Positions 59,198 to 64,000 of a stretch of 64,000 nt of DNA are shown here, piece by piece. The notes under the pieces were generated by a model, which saw only the letters and a list, made by a program, of their open reading frames with translations, was not told where the DNA came from and did no database searches. Each line of letters begins with the position of its first letter. The stretch's first letter is position 1. A program made the position numbers and the translations under genes. Origin of the DNA: J054 sp965223095. GTDB taxonomy: Bacteria; Pseudomonadota; Gammaproteobacteria; Steroidobacterales; GCA-2729495. The stretch is from positions 2,790,001-2,854,000 of the forward strand of contig OZ244979.1 in NCBI GenBank assembly GCA_965223095.1, read 5' to 3'.

Positions 59198-59272
59198 ATG
59201 ACCACGATTTGGCTACTGCTAGCAATCTACACCATCGCACTGATCAGCGTTTTGGAACTCGTTGAAGACTGA
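59198..59272 (+). CDS. 24-residue single-helix membrane protein
   Basis: An ATG at 59198-59200 with TTGAGGAAAACATT just upstream. It encodes MTTIWLLLAIYTIALISVLE followed by LVED, then a TGA: a single hydrophobic helix with an acidic tail. No ORF longer than this overlaps in its frame. Good ribosome site and membrane-helix composition suggest a real small protein, but this is not tested. It is divergent from the neighbouring minus-strand gene whose product also begins MTTI. Confidence 0.5.
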   Translation: MTTIWLLLAIYTIALISVLELVED

Positions 59273-59314
59273 CTGAGGGCCCCGACGAAAAACTTAGCAG
59301 AACCTGGAACCGGT

Positions 59315-59788
59315 TCAACGAATCCCGTGCCCAGTTACAACCTGCCTGCAAAGCGCAAGCACCTCGATAACTGAGGGATCATCCGGCAGAACCCTGCGCT
59401 GAATAGACCAGAAACGAGATTCCGAAATATCGTCGGCAAATCGACGTTCTGGTGGAGAAAGCTTGCGCCCATCCTGCGAAGAAAAGACCACTTCCCTAGC
59501 AACATTAAGACAATCAATTCGCCCAGAATCATCACTCACAAGTGTCAACCCAGAGGCGCCCGCTTGTAACAGAAAGCCCGCGACAAGTATTAATAATCCA
59601 CTGCGGCCTAAACGATCATAGCGAAACTCAAGCGCCTTCTGTTCATCAGTCTGAGGTTCAGCTAAAAGACTAGTACCACCCCTGCGAAATCGTGGGCCCA
59701 GGCCGAAGAAAAACAGCAACATTACGCCAACAATATCGAGCATTAGACCGATAATGCTTAACCAGCTAGAGACAGCGATGGTGGTCAT
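59315..59788 (-). CDS. Membrane protein with soluble tail, unknown
   Basis: 157 residues. Two hydrophobic helices (WLSIIGLMLDIVGVMLLFFFG and LLILVAGFLLQAGASGLTLV) are separated by a charged loop (PRFRRGGTSLL...YDRLGRSG). A soluble C-terminal part carries a pair of cysteines. No family recognised. It stands alone upstream of the tRNA. Confidence 0.55.
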   Translation of the reverse strand: MTTIAVSSWLSIIGLMLDIVGVMLLFFFGLGPRFRRGGTSLLAEPQTDEQKALEFRYDRLGRSGLLILVAGFLLQAGASGLTLVSDDSGRIDCLNVAREVVFSSQDGRKLSPPERRFADDISESRFWSIQRRVLPDDPSVIEVLALCRQVVTGHGIR

Positions 59789-59977
59789 TAAACTCCTAGT
59801 GAAAAGCTATCGTAGTCAGCCTGGCTTGCGGCCATTTGCGCGTCCCGCAACACAAACCTCTTGCAAATACTGGAGCTGCGTAGCATGACACGGCTCCAAT
59901 TCACATCGAAGATTCCGCTATTACCACAAATCGCCTATTTGACAGTAAACCATGTGACCGGTTAGCACCCCGTTGAA

Positions 59978-60055
<78 letters not shown>

Positions 60056-60161
60056 ACTACAACTCAATCGACACCGCGAATTCTAGACGAACCCAAACGG
60101 GCCCTGCCACGGTGGGCGAGCATCATACCCTAGGGTGAAGACGGCAAGATACCGCCGCGAA

Positions 60162-60518
60162 CTAGCGGCGCAGCAGTTTCAGAATTTCTTCGAGTTCGAC
60201 GCGCATTTGCTTGATGATTTGCTGGCTTTGGCTGAGATCAGTCTTAGCCTCCTCACCCGTGAGCCGCTGTCGCGCGCCACCAATGGTAAAGCCCTCGTCA
60301 TAAAGCAGGCTGCGAATCTGCCGGATAATAATCACGTCTTGGCGCTGATAATAGCGACGATTGCCGCGGCGCTTCACGGGCTTTAGCTGTGGGAATTCTT
60401 GCTCCCAATAGCGCAGCACGTGCGGCTTCACAGCGCACAGATCACTCACTTCACCAATAGTGAAATAACGTTTGCCCGGTATGGGCGGCAGTTGGTCGTT
60501 ATTCCCCGGTTCCAGCAT
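60162..60518 (-). CDS. MerR-family regulator in the ihfA operon
   Basis: 118 residues with an N-terminal MerR HTH: RYFTIGEVSDLCAVKPHVLR, then YWEQEFPQLKPVKRRGNRRYY. It lacks the long metal-binding C-terminus and ends with a short coiled helix (SQQIIKQMRVELEEILKLL). It overlaps the end of ihfA by 20 nt, the conserved arrangement of the pheT-ihfA-MerR operon. The regulated genes are unknown. Confidence 0.9.
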   Translation of the reverse strand: MLEPGNNDQLPPIPGKRYFTIGEVSDLCAVKPHVLRYWEQEFPQLKPVKRRGNRRYYQRQDVIIIRQIRSLLYDEGFTIGGARQRLTGEEAKTDLSQSQQIIKQMRVELEEILKLLRR

Positions 60519-60798
60519 AGGCTTCTACTCGGGCTTTTAGTTTTTGTCCCGGTCGAAACGTCACCACGCGCCGCGCGGTGATCGGAATCTCTTCCCCCGT
60601 TTTGGGGTTTCTTCCCGGCCTTTGATTTTTATCCCGCAGATCGAAATTACCAAATCCCGATAATTTCACCTGCTCCCCACTCGCCAATGCTGCCCGCAAG
60701 TCTTCAAAGAAGACATCCACGAGTTCACGAGCTTCGCGCTTATTCAAGCCCAGCTCGTTAAACAAAGATTCAGCCATATCCGCTTTGGTCAAAGCCAT
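60499..60798 (-). CDS. ihfA: Integration host factor subunit alpha
   Basis: 99 residues: ALTKADMAESLFNELGLNKR, with EQVKLSGFGNFDLRDKNQRP, the beta arm GRNPKTGEEIPITARRVVTF and a P-rich DNA-intercalating arm. It bends DNA as a heterodimer with IhfB, aiding recombination and transcription. Full length; 6 nt after pheT. Confidence 0.95.
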   Translation of the reverse strand: MALTKADMAESLFNELGLNKREARELVDVFFEDLRAALASGEQVKLSGFGNFDLRDKNQRPGRNPKTGEEIPITARRVVTFRPGQKLKARVEAYAGTGE

Positions 60799-60803
60799 AT
60801 TAT

Positions 60804-63182
60804 TTATTCTCTTATGGCGGCATCGAAATCGCGGTTCAGACGGCGCGTGACCTCGCGCATCACGCCATCCACATCGTCATCGGTTAGGGTGCGCGATGTC
60901 TCCTGCAAAATCAAGCCTAAAGCAACACTCTTGGAACCATTCTCGACCTTTTTTCCCGTGTATATGTCAAATACCACCACGTCTTCCAGTAGGTGGCCGG
61001 CACTGGCCCGAACCGAGGCCACCAGATCACTGGCGGGCACGGTTTCGTCGACCACCACAGCCAAGTCGCGACGCACCGCCGGGAATTTAGACACCGATGA
61101 GAATTTTGGCCGCTGAGCCGCCAACGTCGGTTCGCTGAGTAACTCGAAGATCACCGGCGCGCTATCTAAGCCCACGCGTTTTACCAGACGCGGATGCAGC
61201 TCGCCCAAGTAGCCCACGGCCGCGCCTTCCCGCCAAATCTGGACGCTCCGGCCGGGCCGCAGCGCGGGATGCTCTGCCGGCTCGAAAAGAAACTCGTCGG
61301 CACATCCCGTCCAATGCAGCAAAGCTTCGATATCCCCTTTGACATCGTAAACGTCGACCGCCGCCGGTGGATCACTCCAGTGTTCTGGAAAACGCGCGCC
61401 GGTCACGGCACCGGAGATAACTAATTCTTCTTTTAATTCAGTATTTTGTAAAGAAAACCTCACGCCGATTTCAAATAAGCGCACCCGGGTATGCTGACGG
61501 CTGCGGTTATATGCCAAGGCTTCAATCAATCCAGGCCACAGGGACTGTCGCATGACGGCCAGATTCGCCGAGATGGGATTGCTCAGACGCAGGCCCGACT
61601 CTCCGTCGGAAAACTCGGCGGCCAGTTCAGGGTCGACGAAGCTATAGGTAATCGCCTCTTGATAACCCCGCTCCACCAAGGTCAAGCGCGCGCGGTCGAT
61701 ACCTACGACTCGGTCGGATGTTCGTCCCAGCTGCATTGGCGCGGTTGCCGGCGTTGCAGGTATTTGGTCATAGCCATATAGGCGCGCCACCTCTTCGACG
61801 AGATCGACTTCGCGCGCAATATCAAAGCGCGCCGAAGGCGGCGTCACACGCCAACCCTCCGCCGTCGTCTCGACTTCCATGTCGAGCCGGCGCAGCAGCT
61901 GGGTCACTTCACCGTCTGCGATGACCACGCCTAGCAGTTCAGCCAGACGGTGACGTCGCAAGCTCACCGCGCCTGGCTGAGGTAACCAACTCGCATCGAC
62001 ACATTCAGCCACAGGCCCGGGGCAACCGCCGGCGATTTCGAGCACCAAGGCCGTGGCGCGCTCAATGGCGCGATGTTGATTCCCTGGATCGACGCCGCGC
62101 TCAAAGCGCATGGAGGCATCCGTGTGTAATCCCAAGCGGCGTGCGCGGCCGGCGATCACCGACGGGTTGAAAAACGCGGACTCCAGGACGATGTGCTGTG
62201 TGCCCTCGCCCACGGCCGTGGCGGCGCCCCCCATGATCCCGGCCAAACCGATCGGCCCACTGGCATCGGCAATAAGCAGCATGTCGTGCTCTAAATTGAC
62301 CGTTTGCCCATCTAGCAGGGCCAAACGCTCATCGCGCCCGGCGCGCCGGACGCTGATGCCGCCGCTGATCTTCTGGAGATCATAGGCATGCATGGGCTGC
62401 CCATACTCCAGCAGCAAGTAGTTGGTGATATCCACCACGGGATGCAGCGGCCTAATCCCGGCGTGCAGCAAGCGCTCTTGCATCCAATTGGGCGTTTCCG
62501 CATCCGGATCCAGGTCGCGAATCACACGGCCTAGAAATCGCGGACAGTCTTCCGGGGCATCGACATGTACCGGCAAGGCGTCGTCACCAACGGGCAAAAC
62601 CGGTAACACCCGCGGCGATTCGAAGGGCAGACTCAAGCCGGCGGCCAAATCGCGCGCAACACCAATGACGGAAAAGCAATCCGCCCGGTTGGGCGTGAGA
62701 TCGATATCGATCACCGAATCGTCCAAAGCCAAGGCTTCCGCAATGGGCTGCCCGGGCGTGGCTTCTGCCGGCAATGCCATGATGCCGTCCGCCGCATCGG
62801 CCAAGCCCAGTTCCATGGCCGAGCAAAGCATCCCCATGGAAACTTCCCCGCGAATCTTGCTGCGGCGAATTTCTAAACCGCTGGGCAACTGCGCACCAAT
62901 GGTGGCCACCGGGTAACAAGTGCCGACTTCTACATTGGCCGCGCCGCAAACAATGTTCAGCGGTTCATCCTGACCCACGTCCACACTGCACAGCGACAGC
63001 CGGTCGGCGTTAGGGTGTTGTGCGGATTCCACGACGCGCCCGACCACGACTTGCTCCAAACCCGGCGCCACTGGCGCCACGGAATCGACTTCTAGGCCCA
63101 ATTGGGTGAGCTGCTCGGCGATTTGCGTCGCGGATAAGTCTGTCGCGACCCACTCACGCAACCAACTCTGCGTAATCTTCAT
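60804..63182 (-). CDS. pheT: Phenylalanyl-tRNA synthetase beta subunit
   Basis: 792 residues. EMAP-like tRNA-binding domain at the N-terminus (MKITQSWLREWVATDLSATQ and VVVGRVVESAQHPNADRLSL), B3/B4 editing region (IDLTPNRADCFSVIG), B5 domain, core (LVEEVARLYGYDQIP) and C-terminal anticodon-binding domain (FDIYTGKKVENGSKSVALG). It forms the alpha2-beta2 enzyme charging tRNA-Phe. It is expressed with pheS, though a 196-base gap separates them here. Confidence 0.95.
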   Translation of the reverse strand: MKITQSWLREWVATDLSATQIAEQLTQLGLEVDSVAPVAPGLEQVVVGRVVESAQHPNADRLSLCSVDVGQDEPLNIVCGAANVEVGTCYPVATIGAQLPSGLEIRRSKIRGEVSMGMLCSAMELGLADAADGIMALPAEATPGQPIAEALALDDSVIDIDLTPNRADCFSVIGVARDLAAGLSLPFESPRVLPVLPVGDDALPVHVDAPEDCPRFLGRVIRDLDPDAETPNWMQERLLHAGIRPLHPVVDITNYLLLEYGQPMHAYDLQKISGGISVRRAGRDERLALLDGQTVNLEHDMLLIADASGPIGLAGIMGGAATAVGEGTQHIVLESAFFNPSVIAGRARRLGLHTDASMRFERGVDPGNQHRAIERATALVLEIAGGCPGPVAECVDASWLPQPGAVSLRRHRLAELLGVVIADGEVTQLLRRLDMEVETTAEGWRVTPPSARFDIAREVDLVEEVARLYGYDQIPATPATAPMQLGRTSDRVVGIDRARLTLVERGYQEAITYSFVDPELAAEFSDGESGLRLSNPISANLAVMRQSLWPGLIEALAYNRSRQHTRVRLFEIGVRFSLQNTELKEELVISGAVTGARFPEHWSDPPAAVDVYDVKGDIEALLHWTGCADEFLFEPAEHPALRPGRSVQIWREGAAVGYLGELHPRLVKRVGLDSAPVIFELLSEPTLAAQRPKFSSVSKFPAVRRDLAVVVDETVPASDLVASVRASAGHLLEDVVVFDIYTGKKVENGSKSVALGLILQETSRTLTDDDVDGVMREVTRRLNRDFDAAIRE

Positions 63183-63378
63183 ACCCGAGCTTCCAGTCGC
63201 AAGGCTGCGCGCAGAACCGTTGCGGCTAACACCACGGCGCGCGCTAAGAAGACTCGCACCACGGCCACCGAAGTTAGCCTGGGTGAGAGGAATCCGGGCA
63301 AACTAGGCGTAAAACGCTGCCGCGCAAACGGGCGCCTAGTAGAGCCATAGTTTTTCGCCACCCAGCTCATCAAATTCA

Positions 63379-64000
63379 TTACACAAATTGGCGTAGGAAC
63401 TGCAGATCGTTTTCAAAAAACAGCCGCAGATCATCCACGCCATACTTCAGCATGGCCAAGCGTTCGATCCCCATACCAAAGGCGTAACCCGTGAATTCCT
63501 CGGGATCTATATCAACGTTACTCAGAACATTGGGATGAACCATCCCGCAACCAAGAATTTCAAGCCACTTGCCGCTATCTGACAGGATATCGACCTCCGC
63601 CGACGGTTCCGTGAACGGAAAATACGACGGCCGAAAACGCAATTTCGCAGGTCGCTCGAAGAAACTCTCGATAAATTGGTTCAACACCGCTTTCAAGTTC
63701 GCGAAACTAATACCGCGGTCCACCACCAAACCCTCAACCTGATGAAACATGGGGGTGTGCGTCATATCAGAATCGCAACGGTAAACCCGGCCCGGAGCAA
63801 TGATTCGCAGGGGCGCGCCCTGCGCCGCCATGGTGCGAATTTGTACCGGCGAGGTATGTGTCCGCAGCAACTTTCCCGACGAAAAATAGAACGTGTCGTG
63901 CATGGCCCGGGCCGGATGATTCTCCGGAATATTCAGGGCCGTAAAATTATGAAATTCATCTTCGACTTCCGGACCCGTGGCCACGCTAAAGCCCGCGGCA
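63379..64000 (-). CDS. pheS: Phenylalanyl-tRNA synthetase alpha subunit, C-terminal part
   Basis: The last ~206 residues of PheS; the gene runs off the right edge. Class II motifs are present: GPEVEDEFHNFTALNIPENH (motif 1 region and the substrate cluster), PLRIIAPGRVYRCDSDMTHT (motif 2) and GYAFGMGIERLAMLKYGVDD (motif 3). It supplies the catalytic site for phenylalanine activation. Confidence 0.95.
   Translation of the reverse strand, partial: AAGFSVATGPEVEDEFHNFTALNIPENHPARAMHDTFYFSSGKLLRTHTSPVQIRTMAAQGAPLRIIAPGRVYRCDSDMTHTPMFHQVEGLVVDRGISFANLKAVLNQFIESFFERPAKLRFRPSYFPFTEPSAEVDILSDSGKWLEILGCGMVHPNVLSNVDIDPEEFTGYAFGMGIERLAMLKYGVDDLRLFFENDLQFLRQFV

Noticed and set aside
63183..63378. Possible small gene or RNA between pheT and pheS
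   Set aside because: 196 bases with no open frame supported by a start signal and no recognisable RNA fold.

Overview
The window looks like a chromosomal segment of a gammaproteobacterium. The right end carries the pheS-pheT-ihfA-MerR-tRNA-Pro order typical of that class. There is also a fused aspartate kinase/diaminopimelate decarboxylase, an IlvD, a PEP-CTERM-type surface protein (VPLPAAAWLFGSALGLL) and a long TonB-dependent receptor of the kind common in marine or environmental members. I cannot name the genus.

Positions 1-584 are the end of an IS66 element. It sits beside a ParD/ParE-like module whose toxin is broken. Positions 1058-26692 form one large polymorphic-toxin locus, all toxin parts on the minus strand. 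A 2676-residue secreted Rhs/Tc-like protein (signal peptide, FG-GAP/VCBS repeats, SpvB-like domain, YD repeats, Rhs core) ends in a zinc-peptidase-like tip with HEIGH. Downstream of it lie six start-less 'orphan' tips (one a copy of the attached tip), each followed by its own small exported or membrane gene, presumably immunity. Every tip begins at the same nucleotide motif, ccccatttgcaaa, which encodes the FANGA end of the Rhs core (2119, 3759, 4791, 5870, 7007, 13104, 19201). Four or five of the tips look like metallopeptidases. One immunity gene resembles the TIMP family of metalloprotease inhibitors.

Inside this array a 6,097-bp block is present twice in tandem (7007-13103 and 13104-19200). 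It contains tip, immunity gene, tyrosine recombinase, CHC2/Toprim/P-loop primase-helicase and HTH regulator. Its breakpoints fall exactly on the junction motif. This combination of a tip-cassette store and a self-mobile recombinase/primase element packaged within the cassette unit is the most unusual part of the window.

Positions 27021-30944 hold two paralogous six-cysteine exported proteins flanking a lipoprotein, a GH3-family acyl-adenylating enzyme and a small exported protein. Positions 31200-36562 are a minus-strand catabolic-looking cluster (UbiD decarboxylase, SDR, Rieske oxygenase, YCII protein, flavodoxin-like reductase), followed by a pyrimidine-dimer glycosylase and small genes.

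Positions 38664-43260 are a cluster of gene cassettes separated by five attC-like sites with no integron integrase in the window (a CALIN). It carries a homocysteine methyltransferase-like gene, two toxin-antitoxin-like pairs, an O-methyltransferase, a DUF6632-like membrane protein and a frameshifted gene. From 43558 to the end the content is mostly chromosomal housekeeping and surface genes: membrane protein, LysAC, IlvD, Ser/Thr kinase, D-2-hydroxyacid-type dehydrogenase, cyclase-like protein, PEP-CTERM protein, TonB receptor, AI-2E permease, tRNA-Pro(GGG), MerR, IhfA, PheT and the end of PheS.
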